Part shown: piece after piece, positions 34,425-45,613 of the stretch
How positions within the stretch are numbered: position 1 is the stretch's first letter
Layout: each line of letters opens with the position of its first letter
NCBI RefSeq assembly: GCF_964204645.1
Contig: NC_134032.1
Location: 4,244,916-4,308,915 of the forward strand
DNA: 64,000 nt
Origin: Tubulanus polymorphus
Taxonomy: Eukaryota > Nemertea > Palaeonemertea > Tubulaniformes > Tubulanidae
Direction of reading: 5' to 3'
Translations under genes and position numbers: made by a program
The notes under the pieces: generated by a model
The model's database searches: none
What the model was told of the DNA's origin: nothing
What the model saw: the letters and a program-made list of their open reading frames with translations, nothing else

Positions 34425-35028
34425 GGTTGAAGAAAACCAGATGGACTGGGACCAACACTTACCATACGTGACCATGGCGTACAGGGCGACGATACACGAT
34501 GCAACCGGGTTTAGCCCAAACCGATTTATGTTGGGTCGCGAAATTGACCTACCCATTGACGTAATCATAGGTGGTCCTCGCTGCGAAATTCCGGTCCTCA
34601 GCAGTCAATACATTATTGAAATGAAGCACCGGTTATCAGAGTCTTTTCACGAGGTCCGCAAACAAACTCATAAGCGAGCTGAAAGGAACAAAACACAATA
34701 CAATGTCAAACCACACACCTTTGCGATAGATTCTTGAGTCTGGCTGTATACCCCTTCCACAATGCCGGGTAGAACGAAAAAGCTATCATGCTTTTGGTCT
34801 GGGCCATGTACCATACTTAAGAATCTTAACGATGTAATTTTTCGTGTCAGACTTCCCTATGAGAAATGCGTCCATAGCGACCGGTTAAAAGAGTATCTCG
34901 TAACAAATGATGTCATTTCTCGGGGCAACACTGTTTCTCCTAGTGACGGTCCAAATCTCAACTGTCAACCGTACCAAACGAGAACTGGGCGTCCTATTCG
35001 CCCACCTAAACGCATGGGTTGGGACTGA
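34425..35028 (+). pseudogene. Ty3/gypsy integrase C-terminal part
   Basis: Continues the integrase after the piggyBac insertion: DWDQHLPYVTMAYRATIHD, then the family signature FSPNRFMLGRE, then the LKEYLV-containing barrel near the end. A stop at about 34735-34737 (TGA) splits it into 34372-34737 and 34762-35028. The protein ends in a Pro/Arg-rich tail (TGRPIRPPKRMGWD). No chromodomain, unlike the second gypsy element of this window. Confidence 0.82.
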
Positions 35029-35131
35029 GACTGATGTTCTAATCTCTGGTCTGTTTTTTTTCTTTCAGTTGAAGTTATTAAGACTAAAGCCATGAAAGAA
35101 AACCGACGAATTGGTATTGCAAATATCGTAA

Positions 35132-35932
35132 ACGAAAGTTTTCGGCAAATACAACAAGAAGAAGCATCTTGAGTTCTACTGCGCGCCGTATAAATCTCGT
35201 GCTGGTTCATCGCCGTTCATATTCAAGCGGTTTTATAGATGTATGACGTGCGGTGAAGGAGCGGAAGACCGAGAAGAAGTGAAAGCACACATCGAACACA
35301 ACCATTATAAGATCTTCAAAGATAAAGGATTGAAATACTTAGGTCTAATCAAGCTGCTAGAAGAAACAGAATCGAAACCGGTGTTGAAAAGCGCGGTCTC
35401 AAAAATAAATGCAGACCCCGCACCCGTGACCGTAAAATTGGCGACGAATTTGTTGCAATGCTGTCCCTGAAGAAAATTTTACAGACATGCCAATACTTAC
35501 CTTAGACGACATGGACATTGAACTTGCCAAATTGTTTGATGACCTCGACAAGGTCATACCGGAACCTGCCGATTCAGTTCAGGAGGTAAAGAAACAGTGA
35601 ACGAAGACCAAGGATCGCGAACCGTATTAATCAGTAAGAGGAAACCCGTCGAACCGGTAGCTGTAAATAATCCGATTCCGTCCGATTCCGATCTCGTATC
35701 TCCCGTTTTAACGGATAAGTCCACCACGAACGACGCGTGGAAACTCATTTCTCTCGACAACACGACGTCAACGCCCTGCGATCCGCGGATTCCGATTCAG
35801 GTCATCCACCGGCACGAACTGTGGGGCGGCAGTATTTCTATTGAGGGTCGGCCCGGTGACCAATTCGACTGTAAATTTTGTTCCATTCAGGAAGAAATGA
35901 AAGAGAGAATGATTGAGAAACCTGATTCGTAA
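35132..35932 (+). pseudogene. Third ORF of the gypsy element, zinc-finger-like, unknown function
   Basis: Just after pol, an open frame (35132-35470) encodes a basic stretch, then YRCMTCGEG and HIEHNHYKIF, a possible C2H2 finger. It shifts frame near 35460 into an acidic piece and again into 35597-35932, which ends with DQFDCKFCSIQEEM, a second CxxC pair. An envelope gene would be expected here in errantivirus-like elements, but nothing is membrane-like. It may be an element-encoded accessory protein or a captured host exon. I do not recognise the family. Confidence 0.45.
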
Positions 35933-36052
35933 TCATAGAATTCGTGCGGACTGTTAATGTATTGTTGATGTAATGTATTTAATGTAATAATGAATTTTTC
36001 CTTTTATATGTAGTTTGTTCGCCTGTTCTGGATGGGCGCATTCAGGGCTGGT

Positions 36053-36067
36053 GGGGGGGGGGGGGGG
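36053..36067 (+). promoter_or_regulatory. Polypurine-tract-like run of 15 G, possible start of 3' LTR at 36069
   Basis: The G run is followed by CTGTGTAGCGG. In gypsy elements a purine tract precedes the 3' LTR, which begins with TG. No matching 5' LTR was found near 26.5-28 kb, so the assignment is inferential. Confidence 0.35.
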
Positions 36068-36590
36068 CTGTGTAGCGGAAATTCCTGTTAAATACTTTTA
36101 GAAAGTTGTTGTTATAATGAATAGTTTCCGTTTTTCCGCTGCGGAGCCCTCGTCATTTTTTTCAATTGTAACGTTTTTGGGCGATAATTAGCTCGACCCT
36201 TTCATTTTTCATTTTACATTCTGCGCCTCATTTTCTCTGCCTATATTGATATAATTAATTTCAGCTTCTATTAGTCAAAACTTTAGGCTGATCACTTTTC
36301 ACTCTCACCTTATTTTACTATATTAGATCCCGATATACTATTTTCATGGTCTTTTAACTTTTTAATCGAGGAACTTTTGCTCGGCGGCCATTTTTTTGTG
36401 CTGTGTGATGTCATCCTCCATGCACGGTGACGTCACACTGCGCGGAATCTATACAAATGGGTCAGCGCGTGCAAACGTCACTCTCGTCTCAACCTACATA
36501 GATCAGGGGTAAACAATAACACGCGCCCTCCTGGCCTGAGGCAACCCAGGTCAGGCCGGGCTCTGACGTCAGTCTACTCGACGATTATCG
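36068..36590. other. Putative LTR/flank, no gene
   Basis: Noncoding; contains CpG-containing segments around 36400-36570. The right boundary of any LTR is not visible. Confidence 0.3.
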
Positions 36591-38193
36591 ATGTATATAC
36601 CTGCAGATACAGATAAACTACAGGAAGGCTACTTGCTAATGGATTTATCGATTTTAACTGGGGTATTCAGTGATTTAGTGAAGTGTCCGGAGTGTGCCGC
36701 TTCAGTGACAGCATCTGCGGACCTATCCAAAAAGGCCGGCATGGCACATTGTATAGTATTACAATGTGAAAATTGTGCGTGGGAACATTCATTTTATACC
36801 TCCAAGTTGATTGAAAGAACTGGTAGTGGCACACCTTTCTATGAAGTCAACATTCGAACTGTACATGCCTTCAGCGGCATCGGACAAGGACACGCGTCCA
36901 TCGAAAAAATTTTGCCGGTTCGCAAACATGCCTCCGCCAATGAACAAAGCTGCATATACAAATGTGATGAATAGAATTAATAAAAGCTATAAAACAGAGG
37001 CTGATATAAGCTGTGCTAGGGCAGCTGCTGGTGTTAGGTCCCTGGAAACAGGATTGGCGCAACCGGATGATGAACCTGTAGAAACGAGTGTTAGCGTCGA
37101 CGGATCATGGCAAAAGCGGGGACACAGTTCTCATAATGGACTGGTTAGTGTCTTATCTACCAAAAACTTTAAAGTGTTGGATGTAGATACATTGTCAAAT
37201 CATTGCAGCAAATGTAAACAAATGGAAAAAAAGAAAGACACTCCAAAATATTTCCGATGGAAAGCGAAACACAATTGTCCACTTAATCATAGTGGAACCG
37301 CAAATGCCATGGAACCGGTCGGTGCGAAAAAAATATTTAATCGTTCTTTAGATAAGTATAATCTGCTATATACTAGTTATTTATGAGATGGTGATAGCAG
37401 TTCATTCAAAGTTGTGAAAGCTGCTAAAGTTTATGGGAGTAAGGAGATTAAAAAACTAGAGTGTATAGGTCACGTGCAGAAACGGATTGGAACGGGCTTA
37501 CGCGCCTTAGTGAAAAAGCACAAAATAGGTGGCAAAGGCAAACTGACAAAAAAATGTATCGACAAACTGCAAAACTATTATGGTATGGCAATTAGAGAGA
37601 ACTGTGGTAACATAAAAGACATGCAAAATGCAATATGGGCTGGACTATATCACGTTGCTTCTAATGATACACGGCCTCAGCATCATAAGTGCCCAAAAGG
37701 TGCTGACAGTTGGTGTGGTTTTAATTCAAACAGTGTTAAGTTCAGACATAGTTCTGGTTTATCAGATGATATAGTTCTAATAGTTAAGCCATTGTATGAA
37801 CGACTTGCGGAGGAGGACCTATTAAAAAAGTGTTTGCACGGCGGCACTCAAAATTGTAACGAAAATTTCAATGGAGTAGTTTGGGACTTGTGTCCCAAAA
37901 GCGTCCATGCTGGACGATTTACAGTTGAACTAGCTGTGTCCATGGCCATTTGCCAGTTTAATGATGGCTTACATTCGTCCCTCCTAAGTTTCTATGAAAG
38001 TATGAATATACAACCTGGCCGATTTACCGTTAAGAGTTCTATTGATCGAGATGTTCGGCGTGTTTTAATATCGATGCAACAAGGCTCAAAGACCATAAAA
38101 ACCAAAAGAAAAAAGCTGAGAGCTACAAGAAAGGGTAACCAGGATTCAAATGAACAGTTAGAAGGAGAAACCTACCAAAGTGGTGCATTTTAA
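36591..38193 (+). pseudogene. Mutator-like DDE transposase (Mutator-like transposase domain family)
   Basis: Frames 36591-36974, 36811-37386 and 37414-38193 together cover one protein of about 500 residues. It starts with MDLSILTGVF and a CPEC...CENC zinc pair, followed by FSGIGQGHASIEKIL and NMPPPMNKAAYTNVM. The first catalytic Asp is in VSVDGSWQKRGHSSHNG, then a CSKCKQM zinc motif, then the second Asp motif in TSYL-DGDSSSF, and IKKLECIGHVQKRIGT. A C-terminal basic tail (KTKRKKLRATRKG) ends it. Breaks: a frameshift near 36900 and a TGA at 37384-37386 that falls exactly in the LGDGD motif. These proteins act on DNA of their own elements; inverted ends were not found. Confidence 0.8.
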
Positions 38194-38765
38194 GTGAAAA
38201 AGGTATAAATTCCTTAAGAATTTCTTAAAAATCGGTGTTTTCTCGGAAACATGATTTTTGGCTGACACACATTAGCAAAAACACGATTATGAAAAAAGTA
38301 TTTGAGGTAGATTCTTGAAATTTGGAATACTTGTTATTTATACGTATTGCTAGTGCGTGTGCCTTGGAAAAGTTAATATCTACATCAGGCTAGGTTAGGT
38401 TCTTCTATGAATATATAATTAGGTCGAAAATTCCTGAAAAATTAAGTAGTTTCAACTTCGAAATTATTTTCTGACAAAATTAATTGATGTTAACACTAGT
38501 TGAAGGCACATGCACTAGTCATGAGAGTTATGAATCAAATGCTGAAAGAATTGTGTCAATATATCAATTGGTTTATACTTTAGAGTGTTTTTGGTAAACC
38601 CCTCAAATTGCGCGTAAAAATCCACCTAATTAGCATAAATTAAGAAAATTAATTTTTGAATGTGTAACATTTTCTATAGAGGTCACACTACCATAGGTAT
38701 AATATTTGTAACTTGCTATTTCAAAAATTCAGAAATTCTACTATACCAATACCTTAACTTCAGCG
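38194..38765. other. No gene recognised
   Basis: AT-rich flank between the Mutator-like pseudogene and the viral-element fragment. Confidence 0.4.
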
Positions 38766-39318
38766 GATATACTAATTTTAGGATATTCAACATCTGTAAT
38801 TATTTTTATAATATTTTTCATATTTTCTAAATGTTTTTTATTTTCTTCTAATGTTTTGCCTTCATAAAATTTTAAGTCAATTGCAGCTGGTCCAATATCA
38901 CTTTTGAATGCTTCAATTATATCTATTTCTTTTTAAATTATCTAATGATTTTATATAATTTTTAACATCTTCCATGTATGGCCTTTCATTGCTTATTTCA
39001 TTTTTTATTCTTTTATCTTCTGTTTCTTATCATTATCTTTATCAAAATAATCTTCACCTTAAATATCATTATTCATATTTCTAATATGACTTTTAGATTT
39101 TAAATGTTCTTCATAATATCTTTTGTTGCTGAATGATTGATTACATGTATCACATTAATATATTTCTTTAATTCTTCTAATTTAGCTTCTAATATATCAT
39201 CTTTATATTCTAACTTTAATTTATTCGCTAAATGTGTTTTAGTTTGATTATGTATTGCTTTTTGGGATTCATCTCTATTAATTTTACATGTCGGGCAGTA
39301 GTACTTATTTGCTTCCAT
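38766..39318 (-). pseudogene. Second, diverged copy of the finger/PolB N-terminal region
   Basis: Collinear with 63045-63607 at roughly three-quarters identity by eye. It includes the start MEANKYYCPTCKINRDESQK with its CPTC zinc pair, and the stretch upstream of the DNA polymerase. It is truncated at 38766, before the polymerase exonuclease region. Where the 63 kb copy has a TAA between the finger part and the polymerase part (after RNYIN), this copy reads through (KNYIKSLDN), evidence that the two were one gene. Confidence 0.75.
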
Positions 39319-39354
39319 TTTAATATCAAATTTTTTATTAAAATTGATTTTATA
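39319..39354 (-). promoter_or_regulatory. Replication-class upstream motif, before MEANK frame
   Basis: On the minus strand: AAAATCAATTTTAATAAAAA, then TTTGATATTAAA directly before ATG. Same arrangement before 39689 and 63607. Confidence 0.5.
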
Positions 39355-39689
39355 TCATTCGAAATCTATATCATGATGCCTTTTTTCATTCTTACCTTTG
39401 TATATGAAATAGAAATCACCAGAACATAATTCTTCTAAATCTTCACTTGACAATCTATGAAATCTATCTGGTAAATATGTTCTGAATTTATATTTATTTC
39501 CTTTTAATCCTTCATATTCTAAGCGAATTATTAATTTATCTCCATATCTATTAGTAACTGTTTCAATATTAGTAATTAAATATTTCTTATGAATTGTTAA
39601 TTCATTTTACTTCTTTAATCTACAGATTTGACATTTGTAGTATCTTTAATTCTATTTAAGAATTCACCGTGTATTTGTTTACTTTCCAT
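39355..39689 (-). pseudogene. Small OB/Rep-associated-like protein of the viral element, broken
   Basis: Reading from the ATG at 39689, 24 codons ([19 protein letters not shown]) reach a stop at 39615. After a shift, 39600-39355 encodes NELTIHKKYLITNIETVTN then YKFRTYLPDRFHRL and DFYFIYKG, ending in TGA. The pattern, a KKYxI start, a strand-rich middle with FLPxR and an YKG end, is known to me from short proteins next to DNA polymerases in invertebrate viral-type elements. This gene has no counterpart at the 63.6 kb copy. Function unknown, perhaps single-strand DNA binding. Confidence 0.45.
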
Positions 39690-39727
39690 TTTAATAACAT
39701 ATTTTTTTATTAAAATTGATTTTAGAA
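39690..39727 (-). promoter_or_regulatory. Replication-class upstream motif, before MESKQ frame
   Basis: Minus strand: AAAATCAATTTTAATAAAAA, then ATGTTATTAAA directly before the ATG at 39689. Confidence 0.5.
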
Positions 39728-39737
39728 GTTTTTCATT

Positions 39738-39892
<155 letters not shown>

Positions 39893-39949
39893 AATTATTA
39901 CAGTAATTGGGAATGTGTTTGTTCAGGTTAAAGGTGCGTGTTCTTGCAC

Positions 39950-40480
39950 ATCATAGTATCCTATTTATCCTATTTGTGTTTGGAAGAGTAGATTCCAAGA
40001 CGCTAGTCATGGAACTTGTTGCCGATAATAAGTGTGATTTAGCTCATTGCTTGGGTAACAATACTTGGGATATGAGCCATTGGGTAGACATTTCATCTCA
40101 GTTATCTGCTGCTCCTAACTACATTCATTCCCATGGCATTCTACACAATGACTTATATGAAGGCAATGTTTTAGTGAGCAGCAGTAGAATATGCAATGTT
40201 TTTGACTTTGGAAAGGCGACACTTGTTAATACGTCAGGCAGTACTCATTGTCTGAGGATGACAAACAGAGATACCGACTTCATCATCCCCAGATAGCACA
40301 TGAGATTTTAAATGGGGCCCCCAGAGCATTCATTCAGATGTCTTCTCGCTGGGACGGATAAAGATGATTTGCCACTTCCCTCCGAATCCACCAATTGTAT
40401 TATATAAGCCGGGAATGTCGTGGACCCTTACCAGCAAAACGGCCATGCGCTGGGGTGGTTACTGCATCTGTTAATAGAAC
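39950..40480 (+). pseudogene. Protein kinase domain fragment
   Basis: The frame 39907-40296 encodes the C-lobe start of a kinase: TLVMELVADN (hinge), a helix with YIHSHGILHNDLYEGNVLV (catalytic loop HNDLxxxN, but the usual Lys after HNDL is replaced by Tyr) and CNVFDFGKATLV (DFG). After a stop at 40296 the next frames continue with a HEILNG-like activation-segment end and a VVDPYQ..GHALGWLL-like final helix, up to about 40480. No N-lobe is present. It looks like a partial, decayed copy of a multi-copy invertebrate kinase; which one is unknown. Confidence 0.6.
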
Positions 40481-41164
40481 CATTGTATATAAGAATATGT
40501 GATTGGGCGAGGATATCATCTGAAAATTTGTCAGCATGCATTGTATTCTAATAAGAAATTAAGTACAAGTAGTGTTTAACTCAAACCATAGTGAAAGGGC
40601 ATTAATTTGTAATTTAGCTTAAATTCATTGGAATTTGAGTCAACTGTGCCTGTCTAAAGCCTGGCACACATGGGGCAATTTTAAGTCACTAGTTGCTGTG
40701 ATCGTTACTGCAAGCAATTTTCGAGCAATCAATCGCTAGACGTTTCCTGTGTGCTATGACTGGAGAAGGAGAGGCGATTATCTATATCTTATGACTTGTC
40801 AAATTTGCCGCATTAACTGCCGTGAAAGTTTTCGATTTTTAGAAGTATCACATGATAAATGTTCGCTCACCCATTAGCTAGTTGATTTGTCGCTTGGCGA
40901 TTCCAGCTACCGCACACACAGCAACTCCAAACGATCAATGACCAATTTCTAACTATCAAGCAATTTCTTTCAACAATTTCCGCAGATGAGCAACCCTTCG
41001 TTGCTAATGTTGCCAATGATGCGGATCTAAGAAGCATAGACTGGAAGAAGATCTTCAGATACAGCAAAATTCGGATAATTTGGGACCAACAAAACTCATC
41101 CGGAAATCTGGATTAGAAGTCATTATCTGGTATATTAATTAGACTAGGGGTCCAGGGACACCAT
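40481..41164. other. No gene recognised
   Basis: No supported frames or repeats. Confidence 0.4.
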
Positions 41165-42404
41165 GCCCACTTGGGAAGTGGTTCCAAATGCTCAACAATC
41201 TAACAATTTCAATATTCAACACCCCCTGGTGACCATATACAAAAACCAACGACCTTAAAACTCACCGCAATCATAGAACATGTCAGCAGCTACGATTTTG
41301 TAATTGATTGTGATAACAAAATATGCCTCGTTACCAATTTAATATGGAAATACTAAGTTATTCTACTATTCAACACCCCCTGGTGACCATATTCAAAACC
41401 CAATGACCTCGAAACTCACCACAATCATAGAACATGTCATGAACTACAACTTTGCAATTGATCATGGTAACAAAATATGCCTAGGTACCAATATAATAAG
41501 GAAATACTAAGTTATTCTATTACTCAACGCCCCCTGGTGACCATATAAAACAACTTATGTCCTTAAAACTCGCAAAAATCATAGATGATGTCATGAGCTG
41601 CAACTTTCCAATTGATTGTGGTAGCAAAATACGCTGAGGTATCATAGGTTATAGGCGAATATAATAAAGAAATGCTAAGATATTGTATTATTCAATGCCC
41701 CCTGGTGGCCATATACAAAATCCAATGACCTTGAAACTCACCACAATCATAGAACACGTTATGAGCTACAACTTTCCAATTGATTGTGGTAGCAAAATAC
41801 GCTGAGGTATCAATATAATGTGGAAAAACTTTTTCCCACTTACGAATGAGTACTGGTGACACCAAGATGGCCGCCAATTGCGTCATAATTGGCTGATGAA
41901 AAATACCTGTCTCAGGTATAAAACATCCCTTTCCAAAGAATACCCATACAAATTGCAATGAGAAATGGTAAACCAGTAGGAAGCTACAGGAGTCAGAATT
42001 CGGGCCAAAATTAACATTTTTGGGCACTAAAAAGGTCATAGGACGGCCATCTTGAGTTCGATCGACCCAATTTTTGTTATGCTGATGGGCCCTGGGGGGA
42101 TGCACATATATCCGAAAGATCAAGGTATTTGATCAAAGCGTCTTCAAAATGTCCCTCAAAAAGTTCAAAAATGGGTAAAAAGTGCTGATTTTGGCGAACA
42201 ACAATGGCTGCAAGTCGGCCATCTTGATTCTGGCAAGGCCAGTTTTTGGGGCTGAAGATGTGTCTAGGGTAGATACACGTTTAACCCAAATATCAAGACA
42301 TTACCTTGAAGCGTCTTCCAAAATATTTTGATTCCGTCTACGGACGGACGGACGACGGACGAAAAGTGAACGCAATAGCCTGCTGGCTAAAGTCCCAAGT
42401 GGGC
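41165..42404 (-). mobile_element. Repeat family A, full-length copy with 12-bp inverted ends
   Basis: The outer words GCCCACTTGGGA (41165-41176) and TCCCAAGTGGGC (42393-42404) are exact inverted copies. Four tandem units of 153-168 bp start at about 41218, 41371, 41524 and 41693 (CAACRCCCCCTGGTG), and the other half carries a GACGGACGGACGACGGACG stretch near the end. It is the reverse-complement partner of 19060-20505. There is no coding frame, so it would be a non-autonomous element of unknown class. Confidence 0.7.
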
Positions 42405-42824
42405 TAAAAATGGGCTGCAAATACTGTCTGGAGTAGACCATTTGGCAATTGTGTGAATTGCCGTACAGGCCTAATTTGGCATCAGCCAAAAGTGCTCGTA
42501 TGATCGTGGCTTAAATGTTTTGATAATTGTTTTCATTATCTCAGAAGGAGAAGATATTGAAAAGAAAGGCAGTTGTCCAGAAATCAGATGAGCTGCTGAA
42601 AAGAATAAAACAGAGGAAAGAGGTATTGATTTTGTATTTGTTGACTGATATATGTTATAACAGTAAACCTCGCCTTACTCAGACATTACAGACTAGGATC
42701 TCAGGTAAGACGAGGTTTATTGTACAAAAGATTTTAATGAATGAAATTTGGTTTTAGCTGTGTCTTCCATTGCTATAAGGAGCGTATGTGCATAGGGAGT
42801 GACCCGCTCTATACTGAACAGCCC

Positions 42825-42855
42825 CCTATTAGTTCTTAGTTATTGAGAACTAATA
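42825..42855. other. Perfect 11-bp hairpin
   Basis: CTATTAGTTCT and AGAACTAATAG separated by 9 bases. Confidence 0.6.
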
Positions 42856-44869
42856 GCAATTAATGACCGGTGGTGGACATTTTAGCAAAAACTGGTTATT
42901 ATCATAAAGAGATGATGGATGATTTGGGAATTAATACCCGTTAATGAAAATTGAATACCGAACAATTATATATGTGTGAATAGTTTCTCTTGATTTTGTA
43001 TTCCAAGACACTTTGAGAGCAACTGTAGATTTTTCGTTGTATGTGCATTATTGCAAATTATAAACAGTTTAGGTATCATCTGCCGATGCAGCACGGATGA
43101 CGATTATGATGTTTATGCTGAATTGAAATCTGCAAAGAAAAAAATTAAGGATAAGGACAAGGAACTCCTGGTGTTGAGGATTTGAAATTATTACCTGCCA
43201 CATAGTAAGTCCTCAAAATTCAACAAGAAAACTGATAATTGTTATGAAGGTGGAAAAAATTGATATAATCTCGAATACTCAATTGGCATGATGAAAAGTC
43301 CATTTGCTTTCATGACTGAGGTATTTTGTATAAAAGTATTTTTATTACGCGTGACCTCTTTGCCACCTGGGATCGACCCCATTCCCACCTGCATGCATTT
43401 TATATGACATGTCAATGATATCAATCACATTTTATCCCTTTTCTAGAGATGCTAAGATTCTTGAATGAGAACCCAGGACCGTCGGCAGCAGTTGAATCGC
43501 CAAATACGAATGTTCATTATATTGGACAATTAAACTCGCCATCGCGTATACTGAAGGTTGTATCGCAACCGCCCAAACCCCTACTCCATCACAGAATTCA
43601 GCGAGATCATCAACCACCAGCTACTCCACGGAATTTGGCTATATCAAATCTGCCACAGATATCATCACCGTCAACTCCAGTATCCACGCTTTCATCCCAT
43701 GTGCCAGCTCTACCACAGATTGTTGAATTGAAGGAGACAGAGTGTTTAGACAGTGCGTCAAACTTGGTATGTACTAGTACTGAACGGAGAAGCAGAAGTT
43801 TGACTGGCTACCATTGTATACTTGATCAAACAAGCCAAAGACTTAATTATGTACGGAAGTGTCATCGGGACATGAGATAAATATATTTTTGGAATTAATT
43901 CTGACATTGTATCTTGGAATGATATCGCCTAACTTTTTAGTTCAATTGAAATTATTTTCTTTGAGATATTATGTCAGTATTAATTCAAAATTTTCTTCTC
44001 AATGGAAATTCCCATTACTTGCGGTCGTTGAGGCATTCACTCCAAGATAATATCTTGTAATAAAATATTTAACATTTAATGAAAAGGCTTTTCAATTTAA
44101 TTTCGAGATAATATCTTTTTTATTTACTGTTAAATATTTTATTTCGAGATATTGTCTTGAAATTAAGTCAAAAACATTTTTCTTAATTATTAAATTTTAT
44201 TATTAATTATATTAATTATTAATTTAATTATTACTTTATTTGATAAAAACATATCCCCAGGACTGCGTGCGGGTTGAGGGAATTTGCATTGAATAAAGAG
44301 ATTTGGTATGAATCATGATAAGGAAAACTAATTTCAATCAAATCAAAAAGTTTGGGGATTTTATTCCGAGATATATAAATTCCAAAAATATTTTGTTTTA
44401 CGTCAGGAAGCTTTTGTATTTATCAGATAAAATCGACAAAATTATGTGAAATTTGGAAATGTTGAAGGGCCATTCATGTAAATCAGGAGGGATCGAAAAT
44501 TTATCAATTCACCCTATGGCTAAATAACGTTTTCATCTCTTTCTTGCAGCTTGATTATTTGAATGAACCAGCACAGGTAGCTGTGAAGAAGGCTGTGAAG
44601 TTCAGCAAGTGTATACGAATAATTTTAGATTCGTTATTCACTTAAGAAATTCTGAAGACTTCGTTGGAAAGGGAAATCACAATGTTCTTGAGATGGCAAA
44701 AGTCCGATTGTTAGTAGGTAGGATATACTTATTTTCATTTACTAAAATATCCTGCCAACGATGCATAGCTTAAAATGTTAAAAGAAGAGTTCAAATTATG
44801 ATTCCTTTCTGGGTAGCAAACGTGAACATCTATATAAATGATAATGAATTGATTTTTGTAGGTCCCTGG

Positions 44870-45160
44870 TCACGTTTAAGCAAGTCCCAAGCAGGCTATT
44901 TTGTTTGCTTTTCGTCCATCGACCATCCGCTTATTCAGTTGTTTCGGGCAGTTATAAAGACATATAATATTGTAAAGTGACCTTTTTGTAGCTGAAAAGA
45001 TCATGTTCTGTCTCAATTCCAAAACCTGTAGCTTCTTCATTAGATGGGTTTCAAAATTGTGGCTCGTAATATTTATCACTGTGGTGAGTTTCGAGGTCAT
45101 GGTTTATTTTATTTGTCGAACTGGGGGTGTTGAATATTGAAATATTCTGACTGTTTAGCA
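44870..45160 (+). repeat. Degraded copy of repeat family A
   Basis: Contains GCAAGTCCCAAGCAGGCTATT, CTTTTCGTCCATCGACC, CCTGTAGCTTCTTCAT and CACTGTGGTGAGTTTCGAGGTCAT in family A order, within an intron of the BEN/DUF4806-like gene. The middle is missing. Confidence 0.6.
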
Positions 45161-45351
45161 AAAACGTTTTGGGGTCAAGGAAAAAGAAATAACTGCTGTC
45201 ATTAGCCAAAAGTGCCAAGATGAGCGAAATCTGGAAACCAGGCTACAGCAAAAGCCATAATACTATGGAAAAAAAAATTACTTTAGAAAATAGAAACCCT
45301 AGTATTGTTGAATATGGTGCTTTCGTTTTTGTCGGATGTTTCAACGAATAG

Positions 45352-45613
45352 TCACCGGTGAAATTATCACGGTGAGAAAATCTAGAGTGAAACTGTCGTC
45401 ATCGGCTTGATTTTCACCGGTGATTGAGATTTCAAAATCACCGCTGTTTTATTTTCACCAATGATTGAAAAAATTAAATCACCGGTGGTTTGATTTTCAC
45501 CGGTGATTTAAGTTCACCGGTGAAAATAATAATCACCGGTGAAATGGTTCCAAATTCACACATAGAATCACCGGTGATAATTTCACCGGTGATTTAAAAA
45601 AACTCACCGGTGA
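45352..45613. repeat. Array of the 10-bp palindrome TCACCGGTGA
   Basis: Exact copies at 45352, 45414, 45497, 45514, 45533, 45568, 45583 and 45604, plus at least four one- or two-base variants (near 45367, 45438, 45455, 45479). Spacing is irregular, 15-83 bp. Each copy is self-complementary, and the spacers are AT-rich. Confidence 0.9.
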
